Of a stretch of DNA of 64,000 nucleotides, positions 8,818-19,514 are shown one piece after another. The notes under the pieces are model-generated. The model worked only from the letters and a program-made list of their open reading frames with translations, was not told the origin of the DNA and ran no database searches. The stretch comes from Ostrinia nubilalis (taxonomy: Eukaryota > Arthropoda > Insecta > Lepidoptera > Crambidae). Position 1 is the stretch's first letter, and the number at the start of each line of letters is the position of its first letter. The stretch spans positions 650,001 to 714,000 of the forward strand of contig NC_087099.1 in NCBI RefSeq assembly GCF_963855985.1, written 5' to 3'. A program made the translations under genes and the position numbers.

Positions 8818-11800
8818 GTTTAATGTTTTGTGTAAGAAAGGTCTTTTATTTAAATATTATGTCTTACGTGACTTTCTGGATTATTTACTGAGCTGCGGAC
8901 ATTGGTAGGCAAACAGCTGTCACAATAATTTATTCGTGCCTACTGTTACTGCCACTTTAAAAAGTTTCTCACTATTTTAATCTTATCATCCATTTGGTCT
9001 AGGCTGTTTGGCATAATGTCAATGCAAATAAAAAAGCAACCATTTGAATTTGGAACGCTCTAATAAAGAAGAAGTTCGAATTTTGAATTACGCGTCAATT
9101 CGTGGTCAATGACGCGCGTTTCTATTATAACTTTTTTCTGTTGATATAATCTGTGGTTGAGAACTCGCACCCAGAGCCGTAAAACATTATAATTAAAAAA
9201 AAGCTGTCAATTTCGCGCAGCTTAATTTTTTAAAAGTGAGAAATTATTAATTAGTTATTTTATTTTAAATCAAAACTTCTAGACTCAATAGGTCCATGTG
9301 AAAGTGAAACTAAGACGAGCGGGCGTGTCAGTGGATAGAATTTTCAAATAATAACACGTCATGGATACTACACGAAGAATTTCTTCTGAAGTAGACACCA
9401 AGTAAGTTTATAATTTTTTTTTTTTTATGCATAACAAGGCAGGTATTTCATTTGTTTAGGATTAAAGTAGCTAGTGTACTCTTCACTCGTCCTTTCCTAT
9501 AGTTTTTAACATCGTGTTTTCATACTTCTTATTGCTGTAGATGTGGAAACATTTGACAAACACTTTGAGTACAATAAAGTTGAGTTAAGCAAATGCGTGA
9601 CTTTCACCCGTGTTTACTGGCTCTGTAATAAATAAAAACCAGAAGTTCAGTCATATTCATCCACTTAATGTCGTACACATTTACTCGCCAACCACACAGT
9701 AAAGCGGCCGTTTTAAATTTGTGTTGGCAGTTAATGTACGAGTTTTAGACAAATTGGGGTTGTTCTGAGTTCTTTTTCGGACAATTTATGCCTTACGTAA
9801 AATACTGAACAATCAGAGCTACGTCACAAGCCTAGTTTAATGTTGTTACGAACCTAGTTATTCAAAAGACGCCATCTGTGAGCAATGGCAGTGTCAAAAA
9901 CTTGGACTAAACAAAAAGTCTGGAAAATATCCCGCGGGGAATGATCATTTGTCATGGCTGTGTATTTATGAAGCAGAGTGCGAGACAAAGTTGGCAGTAA
10001 AGTGCTGAATTTAGAAAAACATTATTTATAACAACTAGGTGGCAGGTATAGGTTGTAAGTACATTTATTTATCAAAGCTTTATGTATCATGACCTATTTT
10101 AGCATAATTTCGATAGATAAATAGTTTATAGTACCTGCAGCCTACACTATAAACATGGCCTGTAGTTCATATTAATTAACCATGCTTGTCAAGACACTGC
10201 CCTCGTAACCACGAAATCTTTTTCACCAATCAGTTTTTAACAAATGATTTAAATAGTTAACATTTTCGAATTAATTTGGGAATCTAAAAGCTTTTGCTTA
10301 ATGTTATTTTGGCTAATAAAATCAATGAATCACTGGCGATTCTACTCAGTGCCATCTAACAGTTGCACGATTTGGAAGTCAATAGGGTATACATTAAAGG
10401 TGAATGGGTCAGCACTATAAATTATGTATGTCATTGCAAATCGGAGGCTCTACTACGCATGACTATTTCGATACCTTCGGGTATATCTTTCTCTCTCATT
10501 TAACCTAGCGATAATCATGAGTAAAGGAGACGGCACGAGCCGATACCCTTGGAATCAATTGACGAAGTAGACCCGATTATGGTGTATGTAGGTTTGGTTT
10601 GTGGTATTGCAATATCATACAGTTATTGCAAATCAGAAGCTTCATTAATGAACTGCGTAGGATAAACAATAAATCCGTCATGCACGATACGTATAAACAG
10701 TATGCTAAACTAAGTAGGTACATTCGACGAGAAAAGCATTAAATTCAAATATTGAATTCTTCAAGTTAAACGCAAAAAACCTTTAGAAATTACAAAATAA
10801 GTATGTATACCTACAGGTTACACCTACATCCTGGTATACCTACCAAATTCTATAGAAGGCAATTGGATGTGAGTCCCTTTGTTGTAAGGACGACGCTAAT
10901 TCCAATTCTCTTGAGGCATTCCCAGTATGAAATTCTCACGAAAAGATGTGGTCTCTTCAAATAAAATATTTTTTTAGACAATCCAAGAATCCGACGTTCA
11001 ATAAATTTATTTATGATTTGTGCTCGCCGGTACAATGTAAATTGTAATAAATCCATGGTATTGAGTGCTTCGTGAGTGTCCGCAGCCTCGCGCCGACATT
11101 GATCTTATCAAATAGGGCAGTGATAGGAACTTGTACGGCCTTATTGAGATTTATGCTGCCGTCAATTTTCTATGAGCAGGCTTTGAACCTAGAACTCGCG
11201 GAACTGTTTACTTCTAGGCCCAATATTTACTGAGATGAGACTACGAATAAAATGACAAATTATGAAACTGTTGATAATTGTTCCATATTCAGTTCAGTGT
11301 GTATTCTTATTGAACAACCTCCTCGTATTATGGTATTTTTCATCTCTAGCTGGTTTTTAAAATTATGACAATTTTCATTTCCTTTCTATTTTTTTTTTTA
11401 ATTTGTGCTATCGGTATGCTCTTGCAGTTGGAGCTTTTGCATTTATAGATAGAGAACCACCAAACTAGTGTTTTAACTACCTACATAAAAATTTAACTGA
11501 AAAACCCGTGTATTCAATGAGTACACAGAGCTAGATGTGGGGATTGTTACAAATAACTAAAGATTGATCAAAAAATGTATTTGAGTTTCAATATACCCGT
11601 GCCGTGTCCGACCTAGATCAGGCGGAATGGACAGCTACCTGCAATCAATCAAGTCTGAAACCTGCCCCTAAGATGAAGGCCGAAACCCAATCTCCTAGGT
11701 GAGTGTACCTATACCCTCATATTTTTATGTTTTTCTGTTATGAGAATTACGGCATTTCTATAAATGAAAATTGTTGCCTTGGCTGTACCATATTGCTTCG

Positions 11801-11883
11801 TATCTAATTTAGATCGTGTGACGATGTAGCGGGCGACGCATGTTATCGACAGGCTAGACGTCATAGAATAAGCAATAGGATTA
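8818..11883. other. Intergenic, genes 2-3 (first part)
   Basis: No supported gene. Two weak exon-like spots were weighed and not called: ATG at 9361 with a possible donor after 9400, and an open stretch at about 11598-11700 ending in CCTAGGTGAGT. The rest is AT-rich. Stretches near 10430-10640 contain a diverged direct repeat (ATTGCAAATC-GAAGCT type). Confidence 0.45.
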
Positions 11884-11887
11884 TTAA

Positions 11888-12811
11888 CCCTTAAGTAACA
11901 TCCTTATTTTTGGTTACACATTGAACACCCTGGGGTAAAAAAATTACCCCAAACGGAAATAGATTTTTTTAAGTAAATATTGAAAATAAATTCAATTTGT
12001 GATTTATATGTATTAGCGGGCTCACTAAATTATACGATTGCCTTAAAAAATCGTCTATCTAGCGTAAAGAAACATTTTAAATCGATCATAACGAAAAACA
12101 AAGAATTTTTCATTTGCAACTAAAGTCTCTACAATGGTCTTCTAGAAAAATCTTGGAAAGTTATTGTGGGACCCAAAAATTTACACTAATTGGACATCGT
12201 ATAGCTGCTTTATACACATTTTAAACTCAAAGTTAAATAAAACGAAAATTTCTGGACTTTTATCAAAGCAAAATAAAAAAAGGTTATTATTTATAAAATA
12301 ATGAGAAATTATTTTTTATTTTATTTTATTCCTAATTATTATTTTCAAAACACATCAAACACACTGAATTATTGTGTAATTATCATTTTGGAGTTATATT
12401 TCTGTGTCGAATTTATGAACGCTCTGTTCTGAGGGGATGTCTTCGAAGTTCGAAAAGTATCATGTAAATCAAGCTCTATTTATCTCTCTGCATTCTCGAG
12501 ACAATGTGCTACTTGATGGTCATATAAATATTTACTAATTTTGTTTAAATATCATAAAAACCTATTGATTACATGTTAGGTAATGATAAATTAAAGCATG
12601 CGTAACTAACACCCTGGGGTAAATTTCTACCCCACCTACCTGTAAAAGCTAAACGGATGAATTTTATCACATCCCGCGTCTACGGGCTTAAAACGCACGC
12701 TCTGCATTGAGAATACATAAAACGACATTGCTCTAACTTCACTAGAAAAAAAGATAATGCCAATTTTTATACCCCTGGGGTAAAAAATTACCCCACGGTG
12801 TTACTTAAGGG
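11888..12811. mobile_element. piggyBac-like non-autonomous element 1 (924 bp)
   Basis: TTAA at 11884-11887 and 12812-12815 flanks 13-bp perfect terminal repeats, CCCTTAAGTAACA and TGTTACTTAAGGG. TTAA duplications with CCC-starting ends are the hallmark of piggyBac elements. Near each end sits a palindrome of the form CCCTGGGGTAAAAAATTACC (left about 11931-11954, right about 12773-12794), with a third related motif at about 12610 (CCCTGGGGTAAATTTCTACC). No transposase frame is present, so it would need a helper in trans. It lies between genes 2 and 3. Confidence 0.85.
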
Positions 12812-12836
12812 TTAATATTATGAAATCCTGAAATAA

Positions 12837-12936
12837 TTCGTTCGTTCGTTCGTTTTAGCCAAATATCGTCCACTGCTGGACAAAGGCCTCCCCCAAGGTT
12901 TCCCACAATGAATGAATGCATCCAGGCTCTTCCCTG
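12837..12936 (+). repeat. Lepidopteran short element, partial
   Basis: A (TTCG)n run at about 12837-12856 leads into TTTTAGCCAAATATCGTCCA, CTGCTGGACAAAGGCCTCCC and GCATCCAGGCTCTTCCCT. It is truncated after that block. It lies 22 bases after the piggyBac-like element. Confidence 0.8.
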
Positions 12937-13529
12937 ATATAAAAATACCTATAGAAATACACCTCGCTATCATATAGAATTGATAATATTGTAAGTATAA
13001 ATAAGAAATTGAGTTACTATTTGCATTTGTTGTAACTAATAATAAACTGAATAAATATAGCTACCTACTTCATAGATTCATGGAAGATGTGAAGCGAAGA
13101 GCTTTTGATGGAATTCTCAGGAAAATCCTTTGCGATGAGGATAATTATTTCCACGCTGTGTTTTCTTACTGCCAATAGATATACAAGCTGTAATTGACAT
13201 GTAAATAGTTTCCGGTTTCTATTTATTTTGGTAATAAAACAAAGCATGAGAGGTTTTAATGGTGTAAATCTTTCGCATAAATTCCTAGTCTCAAAGTATG
13301 AAACGGAAGGACGATTTAGTACATGAGACTGACTTGCTAACAATGCACTAATATGAAAATAATAAAAGTAAACCCTTAAAGACTTCTTTTTTTTTCCAAA
13401 AGACTAACACAACTTTTATTAAACTGTAAAAACATACACAGTAATTTTATTTTACTAATATTCTCGGAATCCAGGAGTCTACTTATGACGTCATTTTCAT
13501 AATCACCTATCAAAACCATTATCAAATTC
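12937..13529. other. Intergenic, nothing recognised
   Basis: AT-rich. Open frames near 13065-13343 on the minus strand show no motif, codon bias or splice context. Confidence 0.5.
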
Positions 13530-14161
13530 AAAGGACAATGACCAAAAGTGGTCCAAATGTCCACCACCAATGAGACCTACATTGGCTTATAGTCCATTCA
13601 ATAGAGATTGACTTTCAGTATGGGACGAAAAAAAAATAAACTGTCAGTAAAAAGTTACGACCGTTTAAAAATTGTAGTAGTTTACGCGCTAATCTCAAGA
13701 ACTTACTGGTCCGATTTGAAAAAATCTTTTTGTTATGGATAGCCCATTTATAAAGGATGATTTTAGGATAAATAACATCACCTACAGCCAATAGGGGCGG
13801 AGCAGTCAAGACAAATGTTGTAAAAATGTGAAATAATATTTAAACTATTTTCACGCGTACAAAGTTGAAGGCACATTATTATTTAATAAAATTCATCTAT
13901 AACCCAGCGCCACATGCGACATGACATAACATGCGTAGATAAGTCCAAAATGTGCAATGGATAGAATGATATTAAGAACATTTTTCGGACGAAAAGGTAA
14001 AAAACAGACTTTTCATTCAGTCATAACTTTTTACTGACAGCATATTTTTGATTGCGGTTTGGTTATAATGAATCAGTATTTAGTAGACTATTTTACTACA
14101 TAGGTCTCGTTAGTGGTGGACATTTGGACCACACTCCATACATTTTTGGTCATTGTCCTTT
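13530..14161. mobile_element. Long inverted-repeat element (632 bp) with internal RTE-like segment
   Basis: The left arm starts AAAGGACAATGACCAAAA (13530) and continues with GTGGTCCAAATGTCCACCAC through GAGACCTA near 13579. The right arm is its complement at 14101-14161, with about 10 extra bases. An inner pair, CTGTCAGTAAAAAGTTA (13641-13657) and its perfect complement (14024-14040), brackets the interior. The stretch 13665-13868 resembles the repeat at 63205-63412 and may be a later insertion. No coding capacity is seen. Confidence 0.7.
13665..13868 (+). repeat. RTE-type repeat fragment inside the inverted-repeat element
   Basis: It shares order and wording with 63205-63412: CTAATCTCA-GAACTTACTGG, GGATAGCCCATTTA, CCAATAGGGGCGGAGCAGT, AAATGTTG and TTTTCACGCGTACAAAGTTG. 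This pattern is widespread in lepidopteran genomes as non-LTR 3' sequence (recall). It is strongly diverged. Confidence 0.6.
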
Positions 14162-16742
14162 ACGATCCTCAAACTGAAACTCGTATCAAAGATGAGGCTA
14201 ATAGCTTATAGTTTGAAAACTTTACTTGAGTTCCTCTTTCCAGTTCATCGCACCCTAATTAGAAAACTATTCGGGGATATATCACTATAATGGGCGGACA
14301 TAATTGAATTGGAGCTGGAAATGACGCGCGTTCATAAAACATGGAATCACTAAATTAGGAACAAAGCCTAATTGTAATTGCCAGCGAGCTCGTAGATTTA
14401 ATTTTAGAAATTCGCTGATAGAGTTGAGGTGGGTAGTTTATCATGTCTGTTTTTGGACGGTTCGTTGACTTTAACATACACGATTGTGTCTAGTGTGTCA
14501 GCGAAACATTGCTTGTGTCTGGATTTTAATTAATTATCCTTTTCTACGCGTTCCGCGTTCATATTATGATATTATTACATGAATAAACATCATAATAACC
14601 TAAAGCTTAGCTAGATGACTTTTTATGTGTTCCAAAAGTTCATAATATCTCCATTTGAGTTATAGTTGTATTACGAGTACAATATTAGCTCGGCGAGCTA
14701 CCGTCCACACAGTCTACGGACGGTGACCAACATAAACAAAACAGAGGATCAACAACCCACACTATTGTTACGAGCTTGATATTATAGGCCGGAAAATGTT
14801 TCTTAGCCCAAACAATAAACAAAACTATTCGATACTATTACGATATCACGTGATCTCTTTAGGTAAGCAGATCGACTCGCGGAAAAGGCGTTTTTACCAC
14901 ATTTCTGTTAAACAAAAGTTTAAAAAATATAATGGCTCTAACAAACACTAAGCTTTTAATATGAGTGGTCTAATAAGCTTTTACCTGTGCCTTTTGGCAC
15001 CTGCACCACCAGAATACCAATACGATACATTGCCTACCTTTTTACCGGACTGCTCCAGAAGGAGGGTTATGTTTTTTAAGAATGTCTTGCAGCCAACTTG
15101 TCTCAAGTTTTCACAGCAAAGCCTTTTCAGAGATATTTCAAAACACCTTCTTGTTATGTTTGAAATAAAGTACCTAGCGACAAAATAAATAAGGGATAAA
15201 CTCAAGAGCATTCTCAAAAGAATATAAACGACATTTTATATGACTGTAGACAAACTTTAAAAGCAGAAATATCCCTATTAGCATTGTCTGAGCATAATTA
15301 ATTACATGAGCGGTTAAGAGTGTAGTGAAACCAAACTCAATTTCTCAATCTGAGTACGTCGTCTAGTGTGACATTATCTAAAATAGTACAATATAGAAAT
15401 AATGTGGCTATTTTTAGAAAAACTCTAATGTAATACTGACGTAGGCACTGTAGACGTAAAATTTGACGTGTACTCATAAATATGTATTATGAGTTTTATC
15501 TTATCTTGTATAATATGAATTAGTGAAACCTAAATATAGGATATAATAAGACCTAAAAAGCTAGATCGCGGAGGATTTCGTAGGATGAGTTGAGAGATTT
15601 AATTACCTACCTTTACATTATTATACAGGTGTAATAAACTGAGGTACATAATACAAATTGTGACAAAACACCATGTACTACTGTTGCGTAGTTTTAATTT
15701 TTTTTCATTATCGGCTTACCTTTGAGATTTTTTTGTTTTTCGTTTTTCTTTTCGCATATTGGCTTTAGGAAAATATATGATATAAAACCATATCAAAGCT
15801 CAATGTCAAAGCTTTTTAATTGAGATTAAAAGGTTTAATATTTTTTGTCGTTAAAATCATGTTGCTACATCAAAAGACTGAAAAATATCTTGTTTCGTCT
15901 TACGTGTTATGTTCGCCACTACGACACACTAAACATAATATTTATATACTGTTAGCATGGCGTTCCAATACCATAAATCTATGGAAGTATAATGATGTTC
16001 AAAGTTACTCCATCGATGTGATAAAGATTTATCTATTATCAAAGCTTATGATCTCATAACCAGCTTGCTGCCATGTTTATACAATTTACGGGCCCAGCAG
16101 TAACCTTTAGAAGGCGATGGTTTATTGCCAATTAACAATATATTAAATAAACACCGCCATCGGATACGATGCAGTTGACTCATACAGTCATACTATGCTC
16201 CATTCACTGAGGATTACTTACTAATAGATAATCCAAATGTTTGTTTGTTTCTGTCATTTACAGCAATTTACCCCAAAGTAGACCTCATTGATTTTACCCC
16301 TTTGAACTGTTTATAATCATTTCAGCTTGAAGCGGTCTAGTGCTGGACAAAAGCCTCGTAATCGTATCCTCTTTTTGTTGGTACTCTACAAAAATCAAAA
16401 CGTAATAAATGGCGATTAAAGGTCACTGAAGCAAAATCAAAGTGTACAAAGAGAACGTGTACAAGCTCCTTATTTCAATTGCCAATCAGTATATCGGATT
16501 TCCAAAAAAAATTCCTTTTAGTATGAAATTGAAAGAAGGTTGGATCCAATGAAGTATTTGACAAACGCCTTTTTCTTAGTTTTATTAAGGAGATATTTCA
16601 GACGAGAGTGCTTCAAGTGACATCTGTTTCTCATTTCCCTGCGAAATTAAGGCCGTCTTCCAAGGTCGAGTAATCACGTTTTTTCTCATGAAATGAAGAA
16701 GATTTTGTACCAGGCCATCGAAAGATTTTGTTTTCAAAGTTA
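14162..16742. other. Intergenic, genes 2-3 (second part)
   Basis: No gene recognised. It contains a short repeat tail at about 15041-15081 (sister to 706-740) and a decayed scrap of the lepidopteran short element at 16322-16358 (GGTCTAGTGCTGGACAAAAG). The frames at 14961-15217 and 15820-16059 show no protein features beyond chance. Confidence 0.5.
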
Positions 16743-17213
16743 TACAGGGTGGGATTTTGTAATGCCACCTGAAGGGAAAGTAGTCTTAATACTATAGATA
16801 GAAAATTTTACTCAAAGAAAACATTCCTTTATTTTTTAAAAGAAACAGAACTGCAATCAATGATTTATAAAAAATTACCTGCTACATCTGGGAATCGAAC
16901 CAACTAAAATCTGTTAAAAATTACACCCTGTATTTTTATTGCATCGATCGTTAGGGTTAAGTATAAGGATGAAATCTCTCAAACAAACTTGATATATCAA
17001 ATGCAAGGGAAACCATGAAATCTTAAATTATTGTTATTATTTACAAAAAAACTGTATGGTATGGTGGTAAATTTTCGTAAAATTTTCGAAAATCTTTGAA
17101 TGCAGTTCTCTTTCTTTTCAAAAATAAAGGAATGTTTTCTTTGAGTAAAATTTTCTATCTACAGTATTAAAGGTACTTGCCCTCCAGGTGGCATTACAAA
17201 ATTCCACCCTGTA
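16743..17213. mobile_element. Long-TIR MITE (471 bp), TACAGGGTGG ends
   Basis: The ends are TACAGGGTGG (16743) and CCACCCTGTA (to 17213), flanked by TA on both sides. The terminal repeats run inward for well over 80 bp on each side, including TTTTGTAATGCCACCTG, then, after a diverged gap, AAAATTTTACTCAAAGAAAA and ATTCCTTTATTTTT. The 57028-57253 element has the same terminal decamer, so both belong to one superfamily with TA target sites. There is no transposase. Confidence 0.85.
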
Positions 17214-17769
17214 TACCACAGTTTAAGATGGGGAGATAAAATAAGACTTAATAATCTTGGTATTATGTACTTGGTAACTTCCTTTTTCATCTTTGGACCC
17301 TAAGCAGGAAAAAACTAACTAAAATTAAAGAGAAACAATGAAAGAAAAGTATCCCACTTCTTTTCTTGATATTCAGTAATTTTAAGAGTAAAATGAAAGT
17401 AAACGACCTACTTAATAATAATAATATTTTATCACAGGAAGTCTGAATATTTAGAACAGACCTAAAATATTGTAATGAGACTTTTGACGGACAATGAACC
17501 TTTTGATATATAATATTTTGTCCTAGATTTAATATTTTTTAACAAATAAAACTTGAAAAAGAGTATTTATTTGTTAACGGTACAGGCAGACAAAATGTTT
17601 AGATCTAGACGGAATTTTATAAATTACAATTCAGTTATACCAGTTTGTTTTCTTTGAAGGACCAAATCAAAGAAAAAAGACGTTTGTATTCCTTTATGAG
17701 TTTATGGAGCAAGCCTTTCCAGTTCTCTCTTACTATGCTAAAAGAAAATCTGAATTCAGAATATGTAAC
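17214..17769. other. Upstream of gene 3, no gene
   Basis: AT-rich sequence with no recognisable feature. It ends at the RTE-like fragment beginning about 17770. Confidence 0.5.
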
Positions 17770-17963
17770 ACTAGCGGCCGCCCGCGACTTCATACGCGTT
17801 TACCCTATTAGGGGTGGAGTTTCGTTAAATCCGTTCTTAGTGACCTACGTTCTAAAAGGAACCCCCATGCAAAAGAGACTCCTGGCGCTTGTAGTTTCTG
17901 AGATTTCCTGATGAGTGAGTGAGTCAGTCAATCAGTGACCTATCGCTTTTATAAATATTAGAT
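17770..17963 (+). repeat. RTE-type retroelement 3' fragment
   Basis: It starts ACTAGCGGCCGCCCGCGACT, the same opening as the copy at 40189, and ends with CTTTTATAAATATTAGATTT, the usual 3' end of this group. It also contains a (GAGT)n-like stretch near 17913. The open frame crossing 17645-17911 is a by-product. It ends about 120 bp before the gene 3 TATA box. Confidence 0.7.
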
Positions 17964-18087
17964 TTTCGCACAAGCAAACCCATTCGTTTGGCTAGTCTCC
18001 ACCGCAAGTTCAGCGCGCTCAGGTTGCATGTTGCCAAACGCTGGGTTCGTTACAAACGCTGCTCAGTGCTCAGCCTAGCTGAGGACC

Positions 18088-18094
18088 TATAAAA
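18088..18094 (+). promoter_or_regulatory. TATA box and initiator of gene 3
   Basis: TATAAAA at 18088 with initiator-like ACAGTACAGTGCAGTCAGTG at 18118-18137 puts the start near 18120. The leader to the ATG at 18181 is about 60 nt with no upstream ATG. The proximal region (17995-18087) is GC-rich relative to flanks. Confidence 0.8.
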
Positions 18095-18180
18095 GGGCCA
18101 GTCTAGGTAATGCGAGTACAGTACAGTGCAGTCAGTGCATCGTCGCCTCTTGTCATTACCGCAAACAAACAAACTCTACA

Positions 18181-19326
18181 ATGTACAAGCTGGTAAGCTC
18201 ACAATTTCATTATTTAATCCTAGTTATTCAATTTCGAGATGAATGAGCAGTTAATTAAATTTTATAATTCAGTTGTACTGTACAAAGAGACGATTTTCTA
18301 ATTACATAATATTAGATTGAATATAAATAGTAATTGTAATTAAATTAAAAGGGATTATTGGGTTATTCACAAAGATGTCTAAAGTAAACAACAATCTTTC
18401 AGGTAAAAACAAAAAAAGTAATCTATTATATAAAAGAAAGTCGTGTTAGTTACTCCATTTATAACTCAAGAACGGCTGAACCGATTTAGCTGAAAATTGT
18501 CAGGGAGGTAGTTTAGAGCCAGGAGAAGGACATAGGATACTTTTTATTCCGTTATTTATTGCCATTAAGGCGGAACAAAGTTCGCTGGGTCAGCTAGTAA
18601 AGTATAAATTTTAGAGACTCGCTATTAAAGCGATTATTCCTTTTGAATTAAATATTGTGCCCAGCGAACCTTAAGATCACTTCGATATAATTTCAATTAA
18701 AAGTCCTGAGTAAAAGTCTAAACAAAACTTTGCAGTTGGCACAGAAAAATCACGAGACATTTTAGCAGTTCCATTAATTTTATGATGTTATTGAACTCCC
18801 AAAGTTGGATATATCCAAGTCATCTTTTAAGAGGAAATAATTGAAACAAAGAAAACTTTGCCTGGAAACAATATTCAAACAATGGAATCCATTTCTGGTT
18901 CAGTAGACATCTTAAGTCACGACCTGATAAAATCATAAGGACACAGTGAAGTGAAACACAGCACACGTGATACAAGATACAAATGTTGGAACGAGACTTT
19001 TAGAGAAGTTCATTCTAAAAACCCATGAAATAAACGTTTTGACAAGTAACTTTTTTTTTGTTAATATTTTTTAAAAGTACTTTTTTGTCTTCCAGGTTTT
19101 CTTCCTCGCCATGATCGCTTTCGCCAGCGCTGGTGTCATCGCGCCCGTGGTGCCCGTGGCCCACCCAGTGGTGGCCCACCCCGTGGTGCACCCCGTAGCA
19201 GTGTCCCACTCCGTAGTCCACCCGGCGCGCGTCGTAGCGGCCCCCGTAGTCGCAGCGCCCGTAGTCCACTCGGTCCACGCGGTCCCACTTGTGAGACACG
19301 CCCCGATCATTGCGGTCCACCATTAG
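18181..19326 (+). CDS. Secreted Val/His/Ala/Pro-rich protein, paralogue of gene 1 (gene 3)
   Basis: Two coding exons: 18181-18192 (MYKL, then GTAAGCT) and 19096-19326 (after TTTTTTGTCTTCCAG), with a 903-bp phase-0 intron. The product is 80 aa. Residues 1-16 are a signal peptide (core VFFLAMIAFASA). The mature protein is built of short PVV-A/V-HP units (PVVPVAHPVVAHPVVHP at 21-37) and AAPVVAAPVVHSVHAVPLV (52-70), ending IIAVHH. The final AVHH is shared with gene 1, and exon structure is shared with genes 1 and 2. There is no cysteine and no Rebers-Riddiford motif. It is likely a low-complexity cuticle protein expressed in epidermis (family inference). The intron carries an RTE-type fragment. 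An AATAAA lies at 19509. Confidence 0.86.
18428..18599 (+). repeat. RTE-type fragment in gene 3 intron
   Basis: It contains AAAAGAAAGTCGTGTTAGTT, ACTCAAGAACGGCTGAACCG, GAAAATTGTCAGGGAGGTAG and a terminal GCTGGGTCAGCTAGTA. The pattern is one I recognise as a dispersed lepidopteran retroelement 3' region. Orientation is the same as the gene. Confidence 0.6.
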
Positions 19327-19508
19327 AACGAAAACTTCAGGAATGTTAGATGTTCTTCTTTTGTTTGAAATTGGTTGACAGTTAAAGTTTCAGGCTTACT
19401 TTTTTGTTTGTGTTTTTATTAGCAGTTTTTTATTGCAATTGATTCATCAATTGTAGCATTTTTACGTAAATTACGTATTTAGATACTTCTTTAGGAAGAT
19501 GTATGTAC

Positions 19509-19514
19509 AATAAA
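19509..19514 (+). terminator. Polyadenylation signal, gene 3
   Basis: AATAAA lies about 180 bases after the gene 3 stop codon, followed by GT-rich sequence (ATGTATATGTTTGAG). No nearer canonical signal is seen, so this gene has the longest 3' UTR of the three. Confidence 0.6.

Noticed and set aside
9361..9400. Possible initial exon ATG...ACCAA followed by GTAAGT
   Set aside because: Only 13 codons, no TATA or initiator at a sensible distance, no matching acceptor exon and no known motif.
11598..11700. Open stretch ending in CCTAGGTGAGT that could be an exon
   Set aside because: The frame is open and GC-richer than its flanks, but no acceptor precedes it and the translation resembles no known protein. 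It may be a repeat fragment.
19015..19323. 102-aa minus-strand frame over gene 3
   Set aside because: Antisense shadow of exon 2 of gene 3. Its C-terminal half runs into intron sequence.
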